A stretch of 64,000 bases of DNA from Warburgia ugandensis (lineage: Eukaryota > Streptophyta > Magnoliopsida > Canellales > Canellaceae). The translations under genes were made by a program, and so were the position numbers. Location of the stretch: assembly GCA_035236585.1 (NCBI GenBank), contig CP141138.1:23819437-23883436 (forward strand), written 5' to 3'. The notes beneath the pieces are model-generated. The model searched no databases. It saw only the letters and a list, made by a program, of their open reading frames with translations, and had not been told where the DNA came from. Shown in pieces: positions 12,321 to 25,200 of this stretch; position 1 is the stretch's first letter; every line of letters starts with the position of its first letter.

Positions 12321-13079
12321 TCCTTGTTCATTTATAAATAGTTGACTACATATCATTTTTTCCTGTATCATCTTCTTCTCATCAGTGGCATGATGACTTC
12401 CTCCTCAAGTCCTTATGCTTCTCCCTTTTTCCCTTCTTGCTTTTTATTTTGGATATTTTGACTGTTTGTATCATGAAAAAACTATAAGTAAAACCATAAC
12501 TTCTTTTGATTACGAATTGCTTTTTTGTTACTAACTCTCTCTGTTTTCATTTTATAGATCATGTGGGTTTTCTCACTATAAATGATGGGGTTTAGAAGTC
12601 TGCTAGATCTCCTTGATTTCACAAAAATTGTATGACTTCATTGCAAATGACAACTACTTCTCTCTCTAACCCTCACTATTAGAGAAAGGGAGAACATTAT
12701 GATTTGTGGTTCTCAACCAAAATTAGGTTTGATGAAGAGTGGTGGTTATATCATCAACTTTTGGCTAAGAAAATTGCAAGACACACACACACTCTCTCTC
12801 TCCATAGAATGGGTGTCACCTGAATACTAGGAGGCTAGATTTTGATGAAAAAGAGCAGATTCGCTCTTTGATCTTGTATTAATAAGATCTAGTAATATGT
12901 AACATTTGATATATAGCATTGGATGTAATAAAAATAATTTAATTTCTTTGTTGACATGTTTGTTTATGTATATATTATATATATTTGTGTGTATAAAATT
13001 GGTTTCATCGTGTATTTATATAAGATATTGTAATGTACAAAAAGTAAATAAATATGCATTTAATGTGAAAACTTAAACA

Positions 13080-13200
13080 TTTCTAAAGTTGTTTGTTATA
13101 AACAATTTTAAAAGTCCATACTTTTAAAGTTGCTTATAGCTAAAAAACTTTAAAACTATGAATTTTTAAATTCATTTAATTGTAAGCGACTTTAATTGTA
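13080..13200. repeat. CACTA subterminal-type palindromes, block 2
   Basis: Three further, more degenerate units of the same inverted-repeat pattern lie near 13085, 13122 and 13160, about 440 bp before the transposase start. They share the core AAAGTTG/CTT(A/G) with block 1. Their separation from block 1 by about 760 bp is unusual for strictly terminal arrays. Confidence 0.75.
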
Positions 13201-13636
13201 CGAGTCTATTTTAAAAGTTATTTTGTAGACTGCTACCATGCCTTTTTAGACTGTGTTTATGATATACACAAAAACTAACCCAAATTTCTATTTGACTACC
13301 CTCAACCAAATCTTACCTACGAATTGGAACTATATTCACAAATTCAATATCAATATCGATTTTTGAGTGTTGGTTAGATTTGTCTCATATGTATTACGCA
13401 CATTTGAATTTTTACAAGGTTATGGGTTAGAATTTTTTTTTTTTTAAGTTAATTTTATTATTGAATGTGTCTATCATATTTTGCTTTTTTTTATTGTTAA
13501 TTGAAAATTTCCATGAAATGTATTTATTTCAAATACTTCTAAGTATTGTATACCTAGTGTTTGGTAAAATGCCTAACCTAATGTTTTCATGTCTAACAAG
13601 TCTCCACATAGATTGCTTCAATTTTTTTGTGATAAT

Positions 13637-15797
13637 GGACAAATATGCTTGGATGATTATGACAAGAACATCAAAAGAATATGAAGAGGGAATAGAAAAT
13701 TTCATAAAGTTCGCACTTAGGGCAAGTTTTGATCGTAACCACGTGTTGTTTATGCTTAAAATGCGAAAACTTGAAAAAAAGTAATTGTAGGGGTGTTGAG
13801 AGAACACATATGCTTCAATGAAATCGATGACAGCTACCACCCATAGATTTGGCATGAAAAAGAACTTCTGCATAAGCCCTCGACAAGGCTTGTAAGATAT
13901 GATCAAGAAACTATATGAAGTGTTGGAGATAGTACAGTTGTACCAATGTTTCAATATTCATATGATGACTTCTAGGATGATCCTAAACAATTTCATACTA
14001 CATTAGAGAAAGTCGATGGGCCATTATACCCTAACTATAAAGATTATCCCAAGCTATCTACAATGGTAGAAATTTATGACGTAAAATCAAGATTTCGTTT
14101 TTCAAATCAAGATTTTATAGAAGTTTTGAAAGTAGTGGGTGAGATGCTACTGAAGGATAATAAATTGGTGAGGTCCACATACGAGGCAAAGAAAAGTTTG
14201 GATGTACTAGGGTTGAAGTATGAGAAGATACCTTCATCCCAATGATTGCATCTTGTATAGGAAGGAGTACAAGGATAAAACTACATGCACATCTTATGGA
14301 CAGTTAAGATGAAAGTTAAAGAAGAATTCGACTAAGATAGTTGCAGACGTTCTTATAAAGGTTCTATAGTACTTTTCCCCCATTCCAAGGTTTAAAAGAA
14401 TGTTCTGTATAACAGAAACATCAAAGAAATTAATATAGCATACCTAAGACAAAGTAGCTGATAGCTTTTCATGCCATCCAACAGATAGCCCAACGTTAAA
14501 GCTCGTAGACTTCATGTGGCCTAATTTTAGTGAAGAACCTAGAAACCTACGACTTGCATTATTTGTGGATGATATTAATCCTCATGGTTCTATAAGCAAC
14601 AAGTATAATTATTGGCATGTTATGTTAGTTTATTACAACCTCCTACCATCTCTATGCATGAAGAGAAAGTTAGATACTAACTATTTTGATATCAAGTCTA
14701 AAGGAGCCAAGGCATGACATTGACATGTACTTTTCTCTCTTGATTAATGATCTTGAGACATTATGGGATATAGGTGTACAATGCATACAAGAAAGAGTTG
14801 TTCACCCTAAAGACTATACGTTTGTGGACAATAAGCGACTTCCCTATGTACGATAATTTGTCTGGATGCACCGTGAAGGAATACAATGCTTGTCCTATCT
14901 GTAGTGATCAAACATATGTTGCATGACTTAAACGTGATAGGAAAATGGTATTCCTTGAGCACAAAAGATGGTTTTGCTGAGACCATCCATATTATTTTAA
15001 GAAGGGAGAATTTAGCCAGAGTGTAGTGACAAGGACAACTCTAAAGATGTTGATAGGACAACAAGTATTAGAGCAGGTTGAAAACATTAACGTCTAGTGG
15101 AAAAATAAGAAATCAAGTAAATGTGCAGGTGAAAATAATTGTAGAAGTTGTTGGAAGAAGAAATCAACATTCTTTGAACTGACATACTGGAAATCACTGC
15201 ATCTACACCATGTACTCTATGTCATGCACATTGAGAAGAATGTATGTGAAAACTTGATCAGTACCTTGCTTTATATCCCAAGAAAAATAAAGGAATATAC
15301 TTACAGCTCAAATGGATCTTATGATCATGGGTTTGAAGAGGAGGTTGCATTCAGAGGATAGAGGCAGTTGAGGAACATATCTGCCTAAGGCAAATTACAA
15401 TCTCAATAGAGAGGAGAGAAGAATAATGTGTAAAACCCTTTTCGAACTCAAAGTCCTAGACGACTACTCTTCAAACTTTAAAAACATTGTTTCCATGGAA
15501 GAGCTGAAATTGTTGGGGATGAAGTCCCATGATTACCATACATTGATGCAACAACTATTGTTGTAGCAATACATTAAGTATTACCTGACAAAGTTAGGGG
15601 AGCTATTACAAAATTCTACTACTTCTTTAATGCTTTGTGCAAGAAGGTGGTGGATGTTTCAAAATTACAAGAAATTCAAGGTCATCTAGTGCCAACTTTA
15701 TGTAATCTTGAAATAATCTTCTCACCATCCTTCTTTGACAGCATGGTACACTTAATAGTATAACTCATTGATGAGGTCAGACTTTGTAGGCCAATTT
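13637..15797 (+). pseudogene. CACTA transposase (TNP2/Transposase_21 family), decayed and 3'-truncated
   Basis: Starting at 13637 the translation MDKYAWMIMTRTSKEYEEG fits the transposase-associated N-terminal domain. Later segments in shifting frames match the TNP2 order: HPTDSPTLKLVDFMWPNF then EPRNLRLALFVDDINPHGS and YYNLLPSLCMKRK (about 14480-14680), HHVLYVMHIEKNVCENLIST (about 15209-15270), GMKSHDYHTLMQQL (about 15518-15560) and FFNALCKKVVDVSKLQEIQ (about 15618-15680). Several stops and frame changes separate these, so no functional protein is made. Homology continues to LIDEVRLCRPI at the right junction, where the gene is cut. Intact family members encode DDE-type transposases that excise the element. 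Confidence 0.88.
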
Positions 15798-16087
15798 TCT
15801 TAGATCCACATGATTCTAGAATTTCCTTTCATTATACTGTAGATCACCATCCTTCGTTGACTTTTCCAATTTCCTATAATCTACTTAATTTCCTTTATTT
15901 TCTTCTTATTTTCTATTTTGGGAATCTTGATTTTCTCTAAAAATTAAGTTAACATGTCATTTTGGTGGTTTGAACTCTAGACTTAAGTCGTTAACACTCA
16001 CTCCATGACTTGTTGAGCTAACTAGGCTTTGTTATTAATTATTTATAAAATAAATATTTATATCATAAAAAAATGCAAGTTGTTACA

Positions 16088-16100
16088 TGCTATCCTCCTT
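16088..16100 (-). other. Polypurine tract of element B
   Basis: On the minus strand AAGGAGGATAGCA directly precedes the LTR start TGTAACAAC. The GAGGACAAAATTTTTATA upstream is the usual lead-in of plant gypsy elements. This confirms B's orientation and LTR boundary. Confidence 0.8.
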
Positions 16101-16220
16101 ATAAAAATTTTGTCCTCAAAATTTTGAAGTAGCTACATGAACAACTCTCTATGATTTGTTAGCCAATCAATGGCTAAGATGATGTGAAAGTCCATTGCAC
16201 TTGAGAGGGGTAGGTTAGCA

Positions 16221-16225
16221 CTAAG
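16221..16225. repeat. Target-site duplication of element A, left copy (CTAAG)
   Basis: CTAAG here and at 27332-27336 flank the outer ends of A's LTRs. The flanking DNA on both sides is protease-region sequence of B. Confidence 0.85.
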
Positions 16226-19200
16226 TATGAATAGATTTTCAAAATATTGTTGAGAATTTAAAAAATAATTTGTCAGGATTAATCTTAAATATTTTTTTTT
16301 GACTTAAAAGTGTATACATGTAATATTAAAAATGCCATCGTAAAATCGTGACATCTCAATTATTATCAAATAGTTATATAACAATCAAAATAACATAATA
16401 TTAGATAACACAATTTATATCCAAGGTATATAAAAACTTGAAGCAAATTCAATCTATATTCATTGAATGATTAATTCAAAAATCAATCCACTCAAAAATT
16501 ATTCCATAGCTGAGTGCACTTATTGTCCTGTCACTGGCACCGATCAATATTCTTAAGAATAGCTGACATGTTAGCCCATGTCCAAACAAAACAAAAAGTT
16601 GACTATGCTCGCAGTAAAACCTAAGTCTTGACCTACGTTCATCAATGGATACTACACCAACTACACCGACTACATGGGATAATTGGATCAATCATATACA
16701 AGGTAGTCCTCCCATGTAACTTACCCTTGTCAAATAAGCCTACCATGGGCTAGTACCCATTTAGAAGTCATTGGCCAACTAACTTCCTAGCATAGCAACC
16801 ATGGAATTTCATATGAAATCCTTGAGCCAAGATCAACTCTTAAGAGTCTCCTGATTTCTTATTCAAATTCAATTTCATAAGAGTGTGAAATCATATAAAA
16901 TGCATACTAACAACTAATACAGATCTATTGTTCTTATTAATACCAAAACATATGTATGACCCTTAAGGTTAATATAAAAGGATTCCAATAGATCAATATA
17001 TGGTACCCAAAAATACTTTCTAATCAAACCAAAGTGTGAATATGCACAATTTTTCTTTGATAATTAAGCAAAAGGAATGGTATTACTATACATCCATAAA
17101 AGGAGAGCTAAAGAAATTCCAAAGTAATTTTATGTACTCATGTGTTTATCAAATGATACCAACTCTTAAACCAATTACAAAGTCAAAGTATATGATTTAT
17201 AATTATTTAGAAACATAAATGTTGTTGTTGTTGTTATTTATGCTTGATGCAACCACCAAGTCCAAGAATTGCACCCATGCAGACCGTCCATTGCATGATG
17301 CAGTTGGGTTTGTGCTAGTGTACCTCACCCAGCCCCTTATAGATTTCAATCATCTAATATGAATGTTAAGAGGCATCTCATATATATTAGGAAAATAGGA
17401 AATGAGTTCGTTGCATGTCCTTGTATTTACTTACGTGGGCATGGATTGACATTATCATGCATAACATTTCTTCTACATATAATGGTTTTACAAAGTGTTT
17501 CAAACATGTTATTAAGATAGGAAATGAGTTTGTCGCATGTTCTTGTATTAACTTATGCATGCATGTTGCTGGTTCATCCATAAGGTGGCTTGGCCAACAG
17601 TTGGGTATTGATTGTTGAAAAGGGCAGGTTTCGAATCTTTCTATGATCAAGGGCACTACCCAGCTAAGATGGTGGTCGATCTATACCATCAAATATCTAG
17701 TCCACCTCACGGATTATTATTACTCGCCTAGCCAAAATCATTTGCGGGCCATTTATCCAAATGGGTTAGAGTTATTCTATATTTATGCGTTGGACTATTA
17801 CCCAATTTCATTATCTGTATGTTTATTTAATAATCGATGCTTGGCTTGTGATGAGCCTAAATCTTCTTCTCCAGACATGCCATGTGGTTAATTCTAGAGA
17901 GTGCGCCTGATCCTTAACCTAAACTTTATCCACTTGCTTATAATTTTCTGTGTGATATAGCTGAATAAGATTCAAAGTCTAACGTGTTCAACCTTTGTCC
18001 AACACCCATGTTCCTTAGTATCACTTGGTGCATAGTGCAGTTGGTATAATCCAACACCACACATGCGAAGGATGGCTTGATTTATGGTACTATCATTAAG
18101 GTCAAAGCAGGTTGTTAGGTGATTGATTTAGTTGGTTATTAATGATACCCATGTCTTTACCAAATTTCGAGTATTGATCAGCAAGCCATAGAATTGAATC
18201 TAAGTGATGCATGGCGCAACTGAAAAATCCACGGTATTTTGCATCTTAAACCTCACATGATGTCTGATCAAATGTTCAGGTCTTAGGTGTCATACTCCTA
18301 TAGCTACTAGATACCTATAGGAAATTTGGTATTCAATAGTCTAGAGTTTTAAAGCGTAATATGATAGATCATGTATTTAAACAAAAATTTGGCTCACAAT
18401 ACATGTAATTCTTATCTAAAATATCATGCCTGTGGGCCCAATTAGTTACATATTGTGGCTGGAATCTAGTGGTCTATGCGCCTAAACTTTGCTTGGATGC
18501 ATGATATGATTTATATATCTCATGCATCATGTACCGAATGTGGTCTAGAATACTTGGTTATTTCTATTAGTTCTAGTAATAAACATCAATCGGTATATAG
18601 TGCAACTAGCCCTATTCTTGTTTTATGCATCTAATCACTAGTAGGTTGTTTGATGTCATATATTTAATCAATGTCACTAGCATGGTACTATGTGCAGGAT
18701 CATGTCTAGCTGATATAAGTCTATACGCTACTCTACAAGCATGACCTCATGCATATTTTAAGCATGGCTTAGTGCATGGTAAATGAATTAAATTAGTAAT
18801 TTAGTTCTAATACAATCATATTGTACATATGAATAAGAAAATAAAAGGACCAATGATACATCCAAAATTTCCAGCATCATGCGCTTCTGGATTAGGAGAA
18901 TCCATCCAAATGATTTACAACCTTACAACAACATGCTAATAAAATATATGTACAAGTGTTAAATCAAAACATCCAAAGTTTAATTTAAAATGCCTAGATA
19001 GATCATTGATCATAAATCACAGTTTATTAAAGTTTCATGCAATAAACTAAAGAAAAAGAATGCATACCATTCAATTTTTAAGAAAACATTTACATCAAAA
19101 TCATTCATGAATCATGCGTCAAGTTTCAAGTTGACTACTAAGATTTTAACACAATAATAATTGGCTAAAATTTTGCTAGCAATTCAAAACATATGAAATA

Positions 19201-20420
19201 CAACAATTGGGTATCCAATCACAATAGAATCATAAATAAAATTTTCATAGCAAGAAAACAATACAACTTTGGTATCTTTTTGTTTTAAAGAGAAAATCGA
19301 GGTCTAGTTCAAGATCCCCTACCTCAAAACATAGTCTCCTTCAACTAAATCCTTCTGCTTCTAATTGATTTAAGGAAAAACTCCACATCTAAGCATTTCC
19401 TCCTATCTTCTCTTCCTTTTTTTCTTTTCTCTCTGTCTCACGCACTCCTTTTTCCCTTATCTATTTCACGTCTCTAACCCTTCTTTCTATTTTTCTTTGT
19501 TTCCTTTATAGATACTTTCCTTGTAACTGTTTTCTCAATTGATTACATGTTTGTAACTCTTCCAATATTAATTGTCTTATTTATTTCTAACGTTTGGATT
19601 ATCATCCAATGGTTCAAATATGTAACTCCTCTATTGCTCTCATTCATTTCATAACTTTTGGATCACCATTTATTATTTTCACATGTTTTGTTTATATGGA
19701 AACCCTCCACCATGTGGGTTTCCATATATGATTTGTCCACATATAAAATTCGTAATAATTAAATAATTAATTACTAAAATAGCTTTAAACATGATTTTCC
19801 TCTTAAAAATTGTCAAGGAGGTGACTTGAAGTCCAAACATCACCTTGACAAGTTGTACTTGGGACTACTTAGCTACTCTTGTTGCTGGATCTGTTTTTGG
19901 GAGCAATTGGCGAGGAGAAAGCTTGATTTTGGAAGAGGGGGTGGAGGGGATTTATAGAGTGGAGAAGGTGGTGTCATCCCATGGTGCTGCTGCCATTTTT
20001 TGGCTCCGTACAAGTATGGCGGTGCTATGCACCACCTGGCCTAAGGAAGAAGACGACGCAGGGGGTGTCATTATCAAAATGACCCCCTGCGTTTTCAGGC
20101 CATGTAGATTTTAAACACAATTTACAAAAATACCCTCCATGTTCAAAAGCCCATAACTTGGTCATACGAGCTCTGTTTTTAATGTTCTTCGAGACATTGG
20201 ATTCCATTTCAGTGTAGAATCTAATGATACTGATTTTTCTCACAAATTCTTTTGTTTCATATTTTAATTTAAATTCAACATCTAACCAATTATTAATATC
20301 ATTAAACATATATTAATTTTTAAAATAAACCATTTATAACTTATTGGCAAATGGTAAACATCATGATTGATCGTGGTTGTAAAAGTGATACAACATATCT
20401 TCAAATTTTGAGTCATTACA
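16226..20420 (-). repeat. Left (3') LTR of element A
   Basis: It starts TATGAATAG and ends GAGTCATTACA. It matches 23202-27331 along most of its length, with indel differences. On the minus strand CTATAAATCC at about 19949-19958 is a good TATA-box candidate for the LTR promoter. Confidence 0.9.
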
Positions 20421-21900
20421 AAGCCTCTTCTTCAACTCTTGAAATCTCTGTTCACACTAGCTTGTCCACTCAAACTTAGTATTCTTCCTAGTTAATTTGG
20501 TCATTGGCTGAGCTATTTTGGAAAACCCTTCGATGAAATGTCAATAATACCGAGCCAATCCCAAGAAACGTCTAATCTCTGTAACAGTCTTTGGTCTCTC
20601 CCACTTCATAATGGCTTCTATTTTTGCATGATCAACTGAAACTCCTTCCTTTGAAGTAATATGACCAAGGAATTGTACTTTATCTAGCTAGAAATCACAC
20701 TGGTTGAATTTTGCATATAATTGATGCTCCTCTAGTGTGCTAAGTACAATCCTGAGATGTTCCCTATGATCCTCCTCACTTGACAAATAAATAAGGATGT
20801 CATTAATGAAAATTATCACAAACTAGTCTAAATACTTTTGGAATATGCGGTTTGTCAAATCCATGAATGCTGCTAGAGCATTTGTTAGTCCGAATGGCAT
20901 CACTAGAAACTCATAATGTCCATATCGGGTCCAAAATGCTATTTTAGGGATATCCTCATCTCGTATCCTCAAATAGTGATAACCCGGCCTTAAGTCAATC
21001 TTTGAGAATACTCTCGTAGACTGTAACTGGTCAAAGAGGTCATCAATACGTGGTAATAGGTACTTATTTTTAATTGTAACTCCGTTCAGCATTTGGTAGT
21101 CAATACATAGTCGCATAGATCCATCCTTCTTCTTTATGAATAATACTGGAGCTCCCCACAGTGATACACTTGGCCGAATAAAGCCCAGATCTAACAATTC
21201 CTACAACTGTTCCTTGAGTTCGTTCAATTCTGTAGGTGCCATACAGTAGCACGCCTTTGAGATGGGAGCTGTACCTGATATTATCTTGATAATAAATTCC
21301 ATCTCCCTTTTGGGCGGCAACCCTAGTAACTCATCAGGAAACACTCCTCTAAAGTCTTGTACAACATCTATGTCCTCTATTTTCTGTTTGTATTCCTTCT
21401 AAGTCACCATGCTCACTAAGTATGTTGTATGGCCCTTGGACATGAGTCTTGTTGCTTTTATCGATGATATAATTGGTATTTCTGATGTGTCTAATCTGCC
21501 CTAGAATATGTATGTGTTGCCCTCTATCTTCTCAAATCGTACTCTCTTCTTCTGACAATCAATTGTAGCTCCATATATTGACAACCAATCCATACCCAAT
21601 ATGACATCAAAGTTTGTCATATCGAATAGGAGAAACTCCCTATCTCCCATTTGAATCCCTATCTCTTGGATATATTTGTCCAAAATAACTGGCCCTCTAT
21701 ATGGTATATTGATCTCTATGTTAAATTCTAAAGGTAATATAGTACAATCCAAAGTTGATGCAAAGTGTTGTGATATGAAAGAATGTGTAGCACCCAAATC
21801 TATCAATACTCTAACAAATTGACCAATAATGGGTAAAGTACCTTCAATGACTGTGTTTGAAGCTCTAGCTTGCTTGATAGTCAGGGCAAAAACCCGTCCT
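20421..21900 (-). other. Element A pol remnants: protease and reverse transcriptase
   Basis: Protease homology lies at about 21500-21860 (VLIDLGATHSFIS, NFDVILGMDWLS). Reverse transcriptase homology lies at about 20421-21230 ([51 protein letters not shown]), with its C-terminal part reaching the LTR edge. The source is a broken Ty3/gypsy copy, described here only as a fossil. Confidence 0.9.
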
Positions 21901-22203
21901 TGACCACGTGGTAAAATCTCTTGTTTCTGAGGTTGATTTTTGTTATTTCCCTTATGGAAATTTTTTATGAAATACCCTTTCTCTCCACACCCAAAACACC
22001 TCCTTTCTTGGACAAAACATGGTTTTCTCGGATGCTTCTTTCCACAGCGTCTACAGAGGTTTCGGTCCACTTCCCTTTTTTTAAACTCTAGCCTCCATGG
22101 TGGTATAGATCGAAGTGGAACTACTACTTTTGGTAGAGGTCTAGGTATGATTGGCCTCTTTCCTTTCCAATTTGGCTTATTCCCTCCAAGCATAAATGTT
22201 TCT

Positions 22204-22300
<97 letters not shown>

Positions 22301-23055
22301 TAGAGAAGCCAACTCTACAGCCTTTGCCAATGAAGTAGGCTGCGACATAAAAATACGACTATGAATTCATGTGCATAATCTAAACAAATTTCTGAGCAGC
22401 TCTGAGTTTAGTAGGGCAAACCTCTAGTGCAAATCTCCTTAGATTAGTGAAGCAAGTCTCATACTCACTTATTGTCATGGAACGTTGAACTAGGTTCATG
22501 AAATCCCTTTCCTTAGACTCCACAAAGTGAGGCAATAATATTTCTGCTAAAAAACTCTCCTGACCTTGTCCCATAAGATGACTCTAGCGTCAGAGAAATA
22601 CGTTCGCTCAGCAGTTGGCCACCAATGTGCGGGCTCTCCTCTTAGTGCAAATGTAGCAAGACTTGTGGATCTTCTAACACCATCATCCCTTTGAACAGCT
22701 TTTCAACCTCATAGTGCCAGGTCTCAATTGCTTTAGCACCCTCAATTCCAGAAAAATTTGGAGCAATCTTTTTGAATCGCTCCATCAAAGTGTCACTCTT
22801 GCCCCCAGCAAAAGAGTCCTCTTCTGATGACGCCTGAAGCTTCTATTTCATTTGTTGAAATATCAGTTGCATCACCTCACTGGCCAAATCCTCAGGTGTG
22901 CCAACACTTCTTTGTGCCTGTACCAATGGTTCTAGTACATCTTGCTGAACTTCCATGGGTGCAGATGCTGGTACAGGTACATGTGCCTGGTTTCCAACAG
23001 TACTAGACTCTTCTCCTAGTGTAGATGTATTGGTTCTACTACGACGAGGTGGCAT
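21900..23055 (-). other. Element A gag remnant with zinc-knuckle region
   Basis: The gag-like N-terminus MPPRRSRTNTSTL starts at 23055 and the retrotransposon gag core lies around 22380-22570 (FVESKERDFMNLVQRSMTIS). A Cys-rich nucleic-acid-binding region lies at about 21985-22070. An 89-bp CT/GA microsatellite sits between the core and the Cys-rich region. Confidence 0.85.
22205..22293. repeat. (CT)n microsatellite, about 44 units, within gag of A
   Basis: Pure dinucleotide run. On the element's sense strand it is (GA)n. The alternating Glu-Arg translation is an artefact of the repeat. It is in a different element part from the CT tracts of B, which lie in LTRs. Confidence 0.97.
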
Positions 23056-23187
23056 CTATATTTGAACATATAATACTTATGAGAATTTTTTTTTTCCTAA
23101 GCCATCTAAATTAAGATGTCCTAATGATTCGTTCTCTTAAATTTGATATATTTGATTTCCTAGTACGTTTGGCTGTGTGTAGTTCAA

Positions 23188-23200
23188 GCTCTGATACCAA
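23188..23200 (-). other. Primer-binding site of element A
   Basis: The minus strand reads TTGGTATCAGAGC, the standard plant gypsy site complementary to the 3' end of initiator-Met tRNA. It lies one base from the right LTR. Confidence 0.92.
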
Positions 23201-24639
23201 CTATGACGTCCTGGGTTTTTATAAATAGATTTTCTAAATATTTTTGAAATCTTGAAAAATAATTTGTTAGGATCGATCCTTAAATTTATTTATTTTTTAA
23301 CTCTACATTTAATAATAAAGTTTGACTACTTCTTCAAGCCCAAGTAGTCAAATAAAACTCCACAATATATATCAAAGTAATAGTTTAACTTTTTCAACCA
23401 GTCAGAACCTACTAGTCACAGCCCAAATGCTATTAAACTAAATCACAATTTCAAATGCTACAATTTATTACAAATTGACTAAAGTCTTTAAATAAAATAA
23501 AACTATTTTCTAGTCTTCATACTTTGAAACTCCAAGTTCACTCAATTTTTTGCACGTCAATCTCAAGCTTTTCCTTCTACTTTTCACTTGTAGGGTGGTT
23601 TGGTGAGTAATATAAATTACCTAGTAGAAAATCTAAAACTAGCCAAAAACTATGAAAAGCATGCTTTGCAAGTTTTTTTTTACTTAAAAGTGTATACATG
23701 TACTATTAAAAATGCCACTGTAAAATCGCAACATCTCAATTATTATCAAATAGTTATATAACAATCAAAATAACATAATATTAGACAACACAATTTATAT
23801 CCAAGGCATATAAAAACTTGAAGCAAATTCAATCTATATTCATTGAATGATTAATTCGAAAATCAATCCACTCAAAAATTATTCCACAGCTAAGTGCACT
23901 TATTGTCCTGTCACTGGCACCAATCAATATTCTTAAGAATAACTGACATATTAGCCCATGTCCAAACAAAACAAAAAGTTGACTATGTTCGTAGTAAAAC
24001 CTAAGTCTTGACCTGCATTCGTCAGTGGGTACTACACCAACTACATGGGATAGTCGGACCAATCATATACAAGGTAGTCCTCCCATGTAACTTACCCTTA
24101 TCAAATAAGCCTACCATAGGCTAGTACCCATTTAGAAGTCAATGGCCAACTAACTTCCTAGCATAGCAACCATGGAATTTCATATGAAATCCCTAAGCTA
24201 GGATCAACTCTTAAGAGTCTCTTGATTTCTTATTCAAATTCAAATTCACAAGAGTGTGAAATCATATAAAATGCATACTAACAAGCAATACAGATCTATC
24301 ATTCTTATTAATACCAAAACATATGTATGACCCTTAAGGTTAATATAAAAGAATGCCAATAGATCAATATATGGTACCCAAAAATGCTTTCTAATCAAAC
24401 CAAAGTCTGAATATGCACAATTTTTCTTTGATAATTAAGCAAAAGGAATGGTATTACTATACATCCATAAAAGGAGAGCTAAAGAAATTCCAAAGTAATT
24501 CTACATACATCCATAAAAGGAGAGCTAAAGAAATTCCAAAGTAATTCTATGTACCCATGTGTTTATCAAATTATACCCACTCTTAAACCAATTACAAAGT
24601 CAAAGTATATGATTTATAATTATTTAGAAACATAAATAT

Positions 24640-24650
24640 TTTTATTTATT

Positions 24651-24683
<33 letters not shown>

Positions 24684-24692
24684 TGTGCATGC
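24640..24692. repeat. ATTT/ATT microsatellite in the right LTR of A
   Basis: A compound tract of TTTA units followed by about nine ATT units. The left LTR has a short GTT run at the same place (17220-17235), so this spot has expanded independently. Confidence 0.9.
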
Positions 24693-24872
24693 TGCAACTA
24701 CCAAGTTCAGGAACTACACCCATGCAGACCGTCCATTGCATGATGCAGTTGGGTTTGTGCTAGCGTACCTCACCCAGCCCCTTATAGATGTCAATCATCT
24801 AATATGAATGTTAAGAGGCATCTCCTATATATATAATGATTTTATAGTGTTCTGAATGTATTAGGAACATAG

Positions 24873-25200
24873 GAAATGAGTTTGTTGCATGTCCTTGTAT
24901 TTACTTATGTAGGAATGGATTGACACTTATCATGCATAACATTTCTTCTACATATAATGGTTTTACGAAGTGTTTCAAATGTGTCATTAAGATAGGAAAT
25001 GAGTTTGTTGCATGTCCTTGTCTTTACTTACATACGCATGGATTGACACTCATCATGCATAACATTTCTTCTACATATAATGGTTTTACAAAGTTTTTCA
25101 AACGTGTTATTAAGATAGAAAATGAGTTTGTTGCATGTCCTTGTATTAACTTACGCATGCATGTTGCTGGTTCATCCATAAGGTGGCCTGGCCAACGGTT
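24873..25200. repeat. 123-bp tandem repeat in the right LTR of A
   Basis: Units starting near 24873, 24996 and 25119 share GAAATGAGTTTGTTGCATG and CATAACATTTCTTCTACATA, with two full copies and a partial third. The left LTR (about 17398-17560) has one fewer unit, so the copy number changed after or during insertion. Confidence 0.88.

Larger units (their letters stand above)
11902..15798 (+). mobile_element. CACTA (En/Spm-type) DNA transposon inside the left LTR of B
   Basis: The left edge is fixed by comparison with the right LTR of B: the sequence departs from it after TTCTTTCC and begins CACTTATTTTAAAAGTC, a CACTA-like terminus. Next come arrays of palindromic subterminal repeats (11930-12320 and about 13080-13200) and then a decayed transposase gene on the plus strand. 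LTR sequence resumes at about 15799 with CTTAGATCC. Transposase homology runs right up to that point, so the 3' end of the transposon, including its right subterminal repeats and terminus, is missing. No 3-bp target duplication can therefore be shown. Confidence 0.85.
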
